A DNA stretch of 64,000 nucleotides from Villigracilis sp900696595. Lineage in GTDB: Bacteria > Chloroflexota > Anaerolineae > Anaerolineales > Villigracilaceae. This document shows, in pieces, positions 7,723 to 15,654 of the stretch; positions within the stretch are counted from its first letter, which is position 1; each line of letters opens with the position of its first letter. The DNA lies in the NCBI GenBank assembly GCA_030263615.1, contig SZPH01000004.1:3058-67057 (forward strand), written 5' to 3'. The notes below the pieces were generated by a model, which saw nothing but the letters and a program-made list of their open reading frames with translations, was not told the origin of the DNA and did no database searches. Position numbers and translations under genes: made by a program.

Positions 7723-9642
7723 TTATTTCCTTTTCGATTTACCGGCGGTTTTTTTAGCGGATGACTTGCCCGCTTCTTTCCGGGACGCAGGCCGGGTCGC
7801 CGTTTTGGGGGCGCTTTTTTTCGCCGAACCCTTTTTCCGCTTCGCGCCCATCGGCTCGTATTTCGCCAGAATTCCTTCGCGCACCCACGTCGCGGAGGCG
7901 GGCAGTCCGTCGTGATGGGCGACCATCCTGAACTTTTCCGCAAACTGCGGGTATTCCGTGTAGAGAATTTGCAACATTTGACCGTCGCGGTTCATTTCAA
8001 CGACGAAAACATGATCGTGCCTGGCAATGAACTCGTCCACTTCCTTTGTGAACGGGATGGCGCGCACCCGCAAAAACTCGGACTGGATTCCGTGATCGCG
8101 CTCCAGTTGATGCTGGGCCTCGAAGATGGCATTCTCGGTCGAACCGTAGGCGAGGATTCCAATGGAAGCCTTTTTATTTTCATGCAGAACCGGCGCGGGA
8201 ACATAGCGCTTGGCCGTTTGTTGTTTGCGGGCCAGGCGGTCCATATTGCGCATGTAAACGTCCGCATCTTCAGAGTAACGGGCGCGCTCGTCGTGTCCTG
8301 TGCCGCGCGTAAAGTAGGCGCCGAATGGGTTTTTGTTGCCGGGGAAGGTCCGGTAGGGGATGGCGTCGCCGTCCACATCGAGATAGCGCCCCCAGTTGCC
8401 TTTGAGGTCTTCGATGTCCTTTTCCCACAATACCTTGCCGCGATCCATCGGCGTGTCGGGATATTGGAAGGGCTTGCTCATCCACTGATTCATGCCCATG
8501 TCGAGATCGCTCAAGACGAAGATCGGCGTTTGCAGGCGCTCGGCCAGGTCAAGCGACTTCCAGCCAAACTCAAAACATTCATACACGTCGCCCGGCAAAA
8601 GAATCACGGAATGGGAATCGCCGTGTCCGATGAAATAGGCAAAAGATAGGTCACCCTGCGAAGTGCGCGTAGGCAAGCCTGTGGAGGGGCCAATGCGCTG
8701 AACGTCCCAGATAACAACCGGCACTTCGGCGTAATAGGCCAGCCCGGCAAATTCGGTCATTAATGAAAGCCCCGGACCGGAAGTGGAAGTCATGGCGCGC
8801 AGGCCTGTCCAGCCCGCGCCAATGGACATGCCCAACGCGGCCAGTTCATCCTCCGCCTGTACGACGGCGTAGGTGTTTTTTCCGTCTTCGCGTTTGCGAA
8901 GCATGGGCAGGTAGTCGTTCAATGCTTCTGCCAGCGACGTGGCCGGGGTAATGGGATACCAGCCCGCAAACTGCACGCCGCCGAAGATCGAACCGAGCGC
9001 TCCGGCAACGTTGCCGTCCGCCATGATCAGTCCCTCGGTCTTGTTCATCTTTTCGAGGTAAAACGGGTCCTTCTTTTCGAGGTTGGCCGCCGCCCACTCT
9101 GCCCCGGCTTTCACCGCGTTGAAGTTCATGTCAATCGGCTTTTGCTTGCCTTTGAAGTGGAAGGCCAGCGCGGCGTGAATGGTTTCCATGTCAAGGCCGA
9201 TCATCTGCGCCAGCGCGCCAACATAGACCATGTTGCCCACCAGTTCGCGGAAATCGTTCGGAATACTCGCGTCTCCGCGCACAATGGTCTTGATCGGCAG
9301 CAGGTAAATGGCCACGTCGGCGCGGGTGATGGGTTGTTTAATATCGTCCGCGTAGAAGAACGCCCCGCCCGGCGCGACCGAAGCCAGGTCTTTGGCGAAT
9401 GAATCGGGGTTGATTGCGATGACGATGTCGTTGATTTCGCGCCGCGCAATAAACCCGTCCCTGTTCACGCGGATGGTGTACCAGGTGGGCAGTCCCTGAA
9501 TGTTGGAGGGGAACAGGTTCTTGCCCGAAACGGGGATACCCATCTTGAAGATCGCCCTCAAAATGGTGTTGTTGGCGGTCGAACTGCCGGAGCCGTTCTT
9601 TGTGCCAACCGTGATTGAAAAATCGTTCACTATTTTAGTCAT
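7723..9642 (-). CDS. korA: 2-oxoacid:ferredoxin oxidoreductase, fused gamma-alpha subunit
   Basis: A 639-residue subunit in which the gamma domain (about residues 1-190, starting ITVGTKNGSGSSTANNTI) is fused to the alpha (pyrimidine-binding) domain. The alpha domain shows GWYPITPATSLAE, STSGPGLSLMTEFAGLAYYAE and VPVVIWDVQRIGPSTGLPT. It pairs with KorB to make the catalytic complex. The last about 40 residues form an unusual Lys/Ala-rich basic tail that is not part of the enzyme family; similar tails are on PPDK and L21 in this window. It is the second gene of the gntR-korA-korB operon, 21 bases after the regulator. Confidence 0.93.
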   Translation of the reverse strand: MTKIVNDFSITVGTKNGSGSSTANNTILRAIFKMGIPVSGKNLFPSNIQGLPTWYTIRVNRDGFIARREINDIVIAINPDSFAKDLASVAPGGAFFYADDIKQPITRADVAIYLLPIKTIVRGDASIPNDFRELVGNMVYVGALAQMIGLDMETIHAALAFHFKGKQKPIDMNFNAVKAGAEWAAANLEKKDPFYLEKMNKTEGLIMADGNVAGALGSIFGGVQFAGWYPITPATSLAEALNDYLPMLRKREDGKNTYAVVQAEDELAALGMSIGAGWTGLRAMTSTSGPGLSLMTEFAGLAYYAEVPVVIWDVQRIGPSTGLPTRTSQGDLSFAYFIGHGDSHSVILLPGDVYECFEFGWKSLDLAERLQTPIFVLSDLDMGMNQWMSKPFQYPDTPMDRGKVLWEKDIEDLKGNWGRYLDVDGDAIPYRTFPGNKNPFGAYFTRGTGHDERARYSEDADVYMRNMDRLARKQQTAKRYVPAPVLHENKKASIGILAYGSTENAIFEAQHQLERDHGIQSEFLRVRAIPFTKEVDEFIARHDHVFVVEMNRDGQMLQILYTEYPQFAEKFRMVAHHDGLPASATWVREGILAKYEPMGAKRKKGSAKKSAPKTATRPASRKEAGKSSAKKTAGKSKRK

Positions 9643-9663
9643 GGAACTCCTCGAAGAATTTTT

Positions 9664-10344
9664 CTATTTCGACGATGATATCAAGTGGTGGATCAGGTCT
9701 GTATGTTCTGAAAGAGCCTTATAGCCCGCCTCCGCGTCGTTGTTGCAAATGGCGTTAACCATTTGTTGATGATAATTCCATACCTGGGTGAGGTAATTGT
9801 AGTCGGTGAAAAAATTCAAGCCAACCGCCTCGTAGGCGTCCCAGTAGGATTGGAGCAACCCCGAAACGAAGGGGTTATCCAACCGACGATAGATGGTCAG
9901 GTGTAATTCGCGGTGTTCCGAGTGGGGAATTTCAATGGGCGAACCGCGCAGTTTTTCCCATGCGCGGGCGACGAGGTCGCCAAGATAGGCGCGGTCTTCA
10001 GAAGTCAGAAGTTTGACCGCTTTATGCCAGTAGGCGAGTTCGATGTTCTGGCGCAGGTCGGCGAACGCGATGAAGTGATCCCGGTTCATGGCGATGGCGT
10101 AGTCGAGGCTTTGCTTGACGGCCGGCACGAAGGAATACGGCTTGCGCCTCATCCCTGTGCGCGGCTTGATCTCCACCAGCCCGAGCGCGCGCGCCACTTC
10201 CAATTGCTCGCGCAACGATGCCAGGCTGATGTTTAATTCGCGGCTGAGATCGTTCAATGACGGCAATTTATCTTCCGACTCGTCATGCGAAGCCAGATAA
10301 CGGAGGAATTCTGAAATATTGGGGGAGGGGCGTTCTCTTAACAT
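9664..10344 (-). CDS. GntR-family regulator with FCD-type effector domain
   Basis: A 226-residue regulator. Residues about 10-75 form a winged helix (LPSLNDLSRELNISLASLRE, VARALGLVEIKPRTGM). The rest is an all-helical FCD-like ligand domain (FADLRQNIELAYWHKAV, HSEHRELHLTIYRRL). It is the first gene of the operon that continues with korA and korB. A perfect 27-bp palindrome sits between its promoter -10 box and its start codon, which strongly suggests that it represses its own operon and responds to a carboxylic acid. The ligand is unknown. The start at 10344 has no clear Shine-Dalgarno. Confidence 0.87.
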   Translation of the reverse strand: MLRERPSPNISEFLRYLASHDESEDKLPSLNDLSRELNISLASLREQLEVARALGLVEIKPRTGMRRKPYSFVPAVKQSLDYAIAMNRDHFIAFADLRQNIELAYWHKAVKLLTSEDRAYLGDLVARAWEKLRGSPIEIPHSEHRELHLTIYRRLDNPFVSGLLQSYWDAYEAVGLNFFTDYNYLTQVWNYHQQMVNAICNNDAEAGYKALSEHTDLIHHLISSSK

Positions 10345-10345
10345 A

Positions 10346-10372
10346 AATACGATTAATCCGATTAATCGTATT
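10346..10372. promoter_or_regulatory. Palindromic operator of the gntR-kor operon
   Basis: AATACGATTAAT (10346-10357), CCG, ATTAATCGTATT (10361-10372) is a perfect 12-bp inverted repeat. It ends two bases before the regulator ATG and overlaps the -10 box and the likely transcription start, an ideal position for autorepression. Confidence 0.78.
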
Positions 10373-10399
10373 TTACGCCTTTCTCCCCTAAATTGTCAA
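10370..10399 (-). promoter_or_regulatory. Promoter of the gntR-kor operon
   Basis: On the minus strand a perfect TTGACA (10394-10399) is followed after 18 bases by TAAAAT (10370-10375). The start would fall inside the palindromic operator. Confidence 0.75.
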
Positions 10400-10617
10400 G
10401 CAATTCAAGGGAGATTCTCACATCCCTTCGGAAAGCTTTGAGTCATATCTTGGGCTGTAATCTAATCTGATTCCAATACTGTCGGGGTATCCTCGATGGT
10501 TGGAAGTTCACGACTCGCCTTACTCGCCGTCCCAAAGGCTGGGGCGGAACACAAATTCAATTCGCGAGAACCTTGGGGGAGTTTCGCGCGGTATCAGTTA
10601 ATAGAAAGGAACCCTGT

Positions 10618-10758
10618 ATGATTAACGCTTTACTCATAACCGCGTTTGTCGCTTTGATTCTGTTCGGTATGATCGCTTCCACAGAAAGATTGCTGAACGA
10701 CCGCTGTGATTATGTCGTGGTTGATGAACGCATGACGGATCATCGCTCGCGGTTGTAA
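10618..10758 (+). CDS. Small single-helix membrane protein
   Basis: A 46-codon frame starting at an ATG preceded by AGAAAGGAAC. The predicted peptide has one hydrophobic helix (LLITAFVALILFGMIAS) followed by a charged tail (ERLLNDRCDYVVVDERMTDH). No family was recognised. It stands alone between the kor operon and a four-helix membrane protein. The stretch 10400-10617 before it holds no other gene; a hairpin (GCGAGAAC...GTTTCGC, near 10565-10590) is the only feature seen there. Whether it is translated is uncertain. Confidence 0.45.
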   Translation: MINALLITAFVALILFGMIASTERLLNDRCDYVVVDERMTDHRSRL

Positions 10759-10762
10759 CCGA

Positions 10763-10848
10763 ACCCATCGAGAATATTGTCCCGGCAGAGTTTGCGCGTC
10801 GGCCGGGAGTAGCCCAAATGGGTGACGCGGATTCGCGTCCTGCGCAAA
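10763..10848 (+). ncRNA. Candidate structured RNA with a pseudoknot
   Basis: Nested helices can be drawn: ACCCAT (10763) with ATGGGT (10818-10823), and TCCCGGC (10780-10786) with GCCGGGA (10802-10808). A separate hairpin is GACGCG/CGCGTC (10824-10839). TTTGCGC in the inner loop (10791-10797) matches GCGCAAA (10842-10848), which would form a pseudoknot. The region lies between two small membrane-protein genes and matches no known riboswitch class that I recognise. It could be a regulator of the gene at 11029, an sRNA, or chance. Confidence 0.35.
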
Positions 10849-11028
10849 GTGAATGTAAGGTTCAGCGGGCGGCGTTTCCTTGCGCTCGTTTCAAGAGGAT
10901 GTATATTTATCGGGCGTCTCAATTTCATGTTCGGAAAAGCGTCTTCTCGATGTTTCGGGGCGCGAAATGCGTCGCCCTGAAGGGATGTTTCCCCGTTTTT
11001 TGAGAAGATCCTCGAAAAAGGAGAAAAA

Positions 11029-11436
11029 ATGACACACCGATTTATGTCCACCTTGAACGCCGTTGTCCTTGCCGCTTTTGGGGTAATGTTTTTGGCATTG
11101 CCCGAATTTTCGCTTGAGTTGTTCGGAGTCGAGACATACACTGCCACGATTTTCGTCGCCCGGTTTTTCGGAGCCGCGCTGGCGTTGGCAGGCATGGTCC
11201 TCTGGATGGCAAAAGACCTGGGAGACGCCCGCGCCGCAAAAACCTTGACGATCATGCTATTGGCGGGCTCGGTCATCGGATTCATCCTGACTCTGGTGGG
11301 AATGGTCGGGGTGGACGTGATCCGCGCGAATGGCTGGATCCTCCTCGTGATCCACATTATTTTTGCGCTGGGGTATGGATATATGCTCTCAGGCGTCACG
11401 ATCGTGACCAAAACCCAGCAACAAAGACAATATTGA
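11029..11436 (+). CDS. Four-helix membrane protein of unknown function
   Basis: A 135-residue hydrophobic protein with four predicted transmembrane helices (about residues 8-28, 42-60, 72-95 and 103-122) and short polar ends. The ATG has a strong AAAAAGGAG ribosome site 6 bases upstream. No family was recognised with confidence; it resembles small DUF-type membrane proteins. It converges on the helicase gene and is separated from it by a long hairpin. The 180 bases upstream of its start hold a short GGGA/TCCC hairpin followed by a T run (10982-11001), which could be a weak attenuator. Confidence 0.65.
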   Translation: MTHRFMSTLNAVVLAAFGVMFLALPEFSLELFGVETYTATIFVARFFGAALALAGMVLWMAKDLGDARAAKTLTIMLLAGSVIGFILTLVGMVGVDVIRANGWILLVIHIIFALGYGYMLSGVTIVTKTQQQRQY

Positions 11437-11490
11437 CGTTTCTTCGTATATCCCGGGACCGTTTTTTTTATTACTCATTTCTCTACCGTA

Positions 11491-11524
11491 ACCATACATG
11501 CGCCGCGGACGGCGCATGTATGGT
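11491..11524. terminator. Hairpin between convergent genes
   Basis: A perfect 15-bp inverted repeat (ACCATACATGCGCCG, 11491-11505, with its complement at 11510-11524) closes a 4-base loop. It lies between the ends of the genes at 11029-11436 (+) and 11531-13855 (-). There is no long T run directly after it, so its use as a bidirectional terminator is inferred. Confidence 0.5.
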
Positions 11525-11530
11525 AGAGAA

Positions 11531-13855
11531 TTACCCATCATCCTTCGCTGTTTCCCGCCGCCCCACCAACTCGCTCATCGCCAGGGATGGCGTCGCATCG
11601 CCCTGTCTGCCGGTGTTCCAGGTCACGATCAATTCGCGTTTGGCGCGGGTGATGCCCACATAAAAAAGGCGCAGGCGTTCCTTGACGTAATCCAACCGCG
11701 AGCGCAATGTCGCGGCGCCTTCCTCGTACCACTGAAATTCGTTATTCGATTCCAGCGCCTTCAACTGCGCCAGCGCCTCCGCTTCGAGATTCAACCCGCC
11801 GCGGATAAACCACTTTTCCGCAATAAAGCGGTCGCCGGGTATGTTTGAGGGGAAGTCATAATTATTGACCGACATCAGATAGACGCGATCCCATTCCAGT
11901 CCCTTCGCCTTGTGCATCGTCGCCACCACCACGCGCCCGCGATGCCGCTCCGGGTCGAAGCCTGAGTCGTCGTCTGAGAAGCCGATGAACTTTCTTTCAT
12001 TTTTAGCAATGACGGCCAGTTCCGCGGTCAGTTCGGGCAGGCGCCAGTCGGGGTGATCGTCCGCGGCTTGACGCAGGACCAGGGCGAGTTTATGCGCCAG
12101 GGCCAAATCCGACGTTTTGTTGAATACATCCTGCGCGAGAGTCAAAACCAATTGGTCAATCGGAAGCGCGACCGCGTTCAACCATCGCTGGACGTTGACC
12201 CGGAATTGAATTAACTCTTCGATGACCTGTCCCGCCTCCGACTCGCCGATACCTGCCAGCCAGTCGTCCGCGTTTTGCGGCGCGATGAAGTTTTCCACAT
12301 CCGTCATTTTGCGGAGAAGAGCAGCCACATGGTTGAGTAGTTCGGTAGTTGAGTAGTCCCCTTCTCCCAATTCACTATTCACTATTTCACTATTCTCTAT
12401 TTCTCTATTCTCTATTCCTCTACTCTCTATTCTCTGCTCCCTCCAATCCCTTCGCCAAACTTCATAAGCCTTTGCCAGTTTCCGCGCATTGCCCGGCTCG
12501 GCGAGATAGGCCAGCAGGTGACTCAACGCTCCCGCCGCGGCGCGCGTCTCGCTGGTGGATGAGATCAACTCGATTGGCTCGACCCCGCGTTGACGCAGGG
12601 CGTTGACCACGTCCACGCCGCGCAGGTTGCGGGGGACGAGGATGGCGATGGTCGGTTGTTCTTCAACGGGGGAGTCGGCGAACGAATCCACATATCCCTT
12701 GACGGATTTGACGACCGCATCGAGTTCCTGCTCCGGCGTATACTTTGTGGAAATAAACTTGATCGCCCCCGGGTCGTCGGGCGGATTCTGTTGCGGGTCG
12801 CCCGGCGGGACGGGGACAATGCGCGGAACGCTGAGGGCTGTCCGCGCTTCGGGGTCGGGATGCGAGGTCATCACCCAGTCGATCAGGCGGTTTGCAGCCG
12901 CGAGAATGGACGGTTGCGAGCGTCCCGACTCGGGCATGTCTTCGTGGGGATTCTCCGCGATGAAGTCACGCAACAATTCGGGTTTTGCGGTCGTGAACGT
13001 TTCAAAGATCGCCTGGTTGGGGTCGCCCACTCTGACCCAGTTGCCGTTCTGGCCGGAGAGCAGGCTGAGAATCCGCTGTTGGGTCTGGCTTGAGTCCTGC
13101 GCTTCATCTTCCAAAATGAACGGATAGCGATAGCCCAGGCGCGCGCGATATTCTTCGTCCGTTTCGAGCAGGGTCAAGGCAAGGCGGATGAGATCGTCGA
13201 AGTCCACGGCGCCGCGATAGGCGAGGGCGCGTTGATAGTCCGCGTAGATGCTGTAGCCGAATTCCGCCAAAGGCAGAGGCGCAGGAGACTGATCGAGTTT
13301 GGCTCGCAGGCTTTCGGGAGTCAAGAGGCGATCTTTGGAGGAGCGGATAAAAGCCAGGGCGAGGGAATCCAAAAGATCAGGCAACTGTTGACGCTTGACC
13401 CAATCCCGTTTTGAATGATCGAGAGCCGGGTCGAGATAATCGTCGAAAGAATGATTCGCCAGCCAGGCGTTGACCGATTCTTTTCGGATGAATCCCGCTT
13501 CGCGCTCGTCCATGATGCTGAAGCGCTCCTCCAGCCCCACGCGCGCCGGTTTCTCGCGCACGATGTCGTGCGCCAGCCCATGCAACGTGCGGACGCGATA
13601 TTTATAAAGGACGCGCAAAGGGTTGTCGAAAAAGCGTTTGATGCGCGTCTCGAAATTGTCCACCGCCGAGTTGACGAGCGTGACGATGAGAACTTCCTGG
13701 TCGTCGTCCAGCCGCCCATCCTGAATGATCTTGGCCGCCAACGCCGAGAGGATGTGCGTCTTGCCCGCGCCGGGGACTGCGGCAATGCCGAGCCGTCCGC
13801 TTGTGTAGCGGAGGATTCTTTCTTGCGAGGGGCGGGGGGTGAAGGGGAGGGTCAT
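11531..13855 (-). CDS. UvrD/PcrA-like superfamily I DNA helicase
   Basis: A 774-residue ATP-dependent 3'-5' helicase. The motifs are in order: Walker A AAVPGAGKTH, motif II ILEDEAQDSSQTQ, motif III RVGDPNQAIF, motif V VATMHKAKGLEWDRVYL and motif VI LRLFYVGITRAKREL. The start is placed at MTLPFTPRPSQERIL. The 28 residues upstream are read from a REP palindrome and are not part of the family. Residues about 472-509 come from a tandem-repeat tract (IENREIENSEIVNSELGEG) that interrupts the 2B/1B region yet keeps the frame. A second helicase-like gene and a transposase lie directly upstream. Confidence 0.9.
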   Translation of the reverse strand: MTLPFTPRPSQERILRYTSGRLGIAAVPGAGKTHILSALAAKIIQDGRLDDDQEVLIVTLVNSAVDNFETRIKRFFDNPLRVLYKYRVRTLHGLAHDIVREKPARVGLEERFSIMDEREAGFIRKESVNAWLANHSFDDYLDPALDHSKRDWVKRQQLPDLLDSLALAFIRSSKDRLLTPESLRAKLDQSPAPLPLAEFGYSIYADYQRALAYRGAVDFDDLIRLALTLLETDEEYRARLGYRYPFILEDEAQDSSQTQQRILSLLSGQNGNWVRVGDPNQAIFETFTTAKPELLRDFIAENPHEDMPESGRSQPSILAAANRLIDWVMTSHPDPEARTALSVPRIVPVPPGDPQQNPPDDPGAIKFISTKYTPEQELDAVVKSVKGYVDSFADSPVEEQPTIAILVPRNLRGVDVVNALRQRGVEPIELISSTSETRAAAGALSHLLAYLAEPGNARKLAKAYEVWRRDWREQRIESRGIENREIENSEIVNSELGEGDYSTTELLNHVAALLRKMTDVENFIAPQNADDWLAGIGESEAGQVIEELIQFRVNVQRWLNAVALPIDQLVLTLAQDVFNKTSDLALAHKLALVLRQAADDHPDWRLPELTAELAVIAKNERKFIGFSDDDSGFDPERHRGRVVVATMHKAKGLEWDRVYLMSVNNYDFPSNIPGDRFIAEKWFIRGGLNLEAEALAQLKALESNNEFQWYEEGAATLRSRLDYVKERLRLFYVGITRAKRELIVTWNTGRQGDATPSLAMSELVGRRETAKDDG
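12331..12440 (-). repeat. 7/8-bp tandem repeats inside the helicase gene
   Basis: On the plus strand units such as ttcacta, ttctcta and tttctcta, plus tagttgag types, repeat over about 110 bases inside the helicase reading frame. They are translated as a Glu/Ile/Asn-rich segment. The frame stays open across the whole tract. Confidence 0.8.
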
Positions 13856-13867
13856 AGGGTGAGAGTC

Positions 13868-14600
13868 CGCTTTAGCGGGGTTTGTATGGATAGCGCGGGG
13901 GTTCATCCCCGCGCGGGTCCCGGGAGAAGACAAACCCAATGGACAGGATTCGCCTCCAGCCGAGTCGCCCGCCGTTCAGCATTTTCCTGCTTCGGCGGGT
14001 TGATTCTACCCCGCGAACCCGCCCGACGATGGAACCGTCGGGCTATTCCTACGAAGGCGGCTGAAGCCGCCTATCCCGCTTTAGCGGGAATTGAACGAAT
14101 AGCGCGGGGATTCATCCCCGCGCTATTCGTTCATCCGCTCCATCGCCGGAATCAATGTCCCTTCCGCGTGATGCTTCTTCTGATTACGGATATATCGTAC
14201 CACTGCGGGCAGGTTTTTTTCACCGAAGGACAACACGCCATATTCATCCTGCCAGTAGAATTCAAAATCCGGTTTGATGACGTGGTTGACGTAATGCGAA
14301 CTATTCCCCTTCACATCGCCGACGAATTTGGCGGGCGCGAGTTTGGGCGGGATGGAAACCGCCAGATGCGCATGATCTTCGATGCCGCCGATGGCATGGA
14401 CGAATCCGCCCAACGCCTGCGCCTTTGCCGCGATGGCTCGATACACCTCCGGCTCGACCATCGCATCCAGCAAAGGCAACCGGTTCTTTGTTCCCCATAC
14501 AAAATGATAGTAGAGTTTCCAGTATGGCATGGATCTTCCTCGTTGTTAGGAGCAGAGGCGGCTTCAGCAGCCTTTGTACGAATAGCGCGGGGATACGCTC
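13868..14600. repeat. REP-palindrome cluster around the RAYT-like transposase
   Basis: Several palindromes flank the transposase gene: a GCGGGG/CCCCGC stem at 13893-13914, AGGCGGC/GCCGCCT at 14055-14072 and TCCCGCT/AGCGGGA at 14074-14089. A perfect 18-bp-arm palindrome at 14093-14132 includes the last codons and stop of the transposase. Partial copies of the same units lie on the other side at 14555-14572 and 14580-14593. Degraded copies in both orientations are the usual picture for REP/BIME arrays next to a RAYT. No gene is seen in 13856-14122. Confidence 0.75.
14123..14530 (-). CDS. IS200/REP-associated Y1 transposase (RAYT-like)
   Basis: A 135-residue single-domain HUH transposase. The HUH motif is His53-Ala-His55 (EDHAHLAVS) and the catalytic tyrosine is Tyr113 in VVRYIRNQKKHH, with the helper Gln117. 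The N-terminus YYHFVWGTKNRLPLL is typical of the IS200/TnpA-REP family. These enzymes cut single-stranded DNA at hairpins. The gene has a good ribosome site (GAGGAAGATCC) and is bracketed by REP palindromes, one of which overlaps its stop codon. This favours a domesticated RAYT over an active IS200, but the short length leaves both possible. Confidence 0.88.
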   Translation of the reverse strand: MPYWKLYYHFVWGTKNRLPLLDAMVEPEVYRAIAAKAQALGGFVHAIGGIEDHAHLAVSIPPKLAPAKFVGDVKGNSSHYVNHVIKPDFEFYWQDEYGVLSFGEKNLPAVVRYIRNQKKHHAEGTLIPAMERMNE

Positions 14601-15654
14601 AAGGCCGAACCGCGCCCGAATCCGCGTCCGCCATCAGCCCGGATGTATCCACCGCCTCGAAATCGTCGCCTGTCAACACATCCAGCAAATGCAACATGTC
14701 GTTATCCCAGCGCTCATCGGGCGCGCCGCTCACATACCAGTTCGAACCGTTGTCCGCCAGCACAATCCCATAGGTTTTAAACGCCTGCAACAAAATTTGC
14801 ATCTCAGTCGGAAAACCGGAAATATCGTAACCGGCTTTCAAACGAAACCGCGCGCCCATCGGCGGGATTCCGCTTTGCGGCTCGGAAGTTTGATGACGCG
14901 CAGGCCAAACATACCCGGCGGTCTCTTCGACAGTAAAGCGCAAAGCGTGCCGAATTTCCCCCTCTGCAATTTCATCATAACGAACCAGCCCCGGCAAAAT
15001 CGGCAGACCCGCCGCGTCGGCAGACGTCCATTCATCCGGCCGCAAAGCGTTCGAATTCAAATCCCAGATCGCCCCCGAACCGCCGTTCCAATTTGCGCCG
15101 TCAAAACTCATGTCATATGTTTCATACAACGCGCAAGTGTCCGTGTCCACAACCAAAACGTGATGATCGCTTCCCCATTCACGATTGGGATTCTCCGGGA
15201 TGGGATACGGGCCCGCATCGGATTCATCGGGATAATAAAAAACCGGCTCATACTTCGGGACGGCTGACCCGGCCGCGATGTTAAACGGGATTCCAATCGG
15301 GCCTCCCTCCCACGTCCCCGAGCCGAAATCCATGTGCAGGGTCTCGCCGCGCCCAATGGAGTCAACCCACGCATCCGATTCTGTGTGAACGGGCAACGAG
15401 TCAATTGGCGCGTTCCAGAAATTATCGGCGGGAAACATCGGGCAGTTTGCAATGACCGCTCCATCGCCCATGGATGGCGCGGGAGCAATCTCCGTGACGG
15501 GCGCTTCTGTGATCGGCCGAGCAGCCGTTGGGGGAACATCTGTGGCTGGAACAGTCAGGCAGGCAAAGAGAGCCAGGGAAATTCCCACAACCGTAAAAAA
15601 TTGGGTACGTTTGCGATTCATGAGCGTCCTTTGTTTTCGGCGAAGTTGATTCAT
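14599..15654 (-). CDS. Secreted lipoprotein of unknown function
   Basis: A 351-residue protein with an N-terminal signal (FFTVVGISLALFAC) whose last Cys is a likely lipid site, then a Pro/Thr/Ala linker. The mature part has the motifs MFPADNFWNAPIDSLPVHTES, DFGSGTWEGGPIGIPFN and WGSDHHVLVVDTDTC. Together they resemble a secreted family without known role that I know from Chloroflexota and myxobacteria. Its ATG overlaps the stop codon of the helicase-like gene upstream (ATGA at 15651-15654), so it is translationally coupled to it. An internal ATG at 15621 is an alternative start. Surface location is inferred. Confidence 0.7.
   Translation of the reverse strand: MNQLRRKQRTLMNRKRTQFFTVVGISLALFACLTVPATDVPPTAARPITEAPVTEIAPAPSMGDGAVIANCPMFPADNFWNAPIDSLPVHTESDAWVDSIGRGETLHMDFGSGTWEGGPIGIPFNIAAGSAVPKYEPVFYYPDESDAGPYPIPENPNREWGSDHHVLVVDTDTCALYETYDMSFDGANWNGGSGAIWDLNSNALRPDEWTSADAAGLPILPGLVRYDEIAEGEIRHALRFTVEETAGYVWPARHQTSEPQSGIPPMGARFRLKAGYDISGFPTEMQILLQAFKTYGIVLADNGSNWYVSGAPDERWDNDMLHLLDVLTGDDFEAVDTSGLMADADSGAVRP

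Noticed and set aside
6628..7764. 378-codon plus-strand frame opposite korB
   Set aside because: Antisense shadow; korB has clear motifs on the other strand.
13856..13939. Longer N-terminus of the helicase
   Set aside because: The extension is read from REP palindromes and is not part of the family; MTLPF is the natural start.
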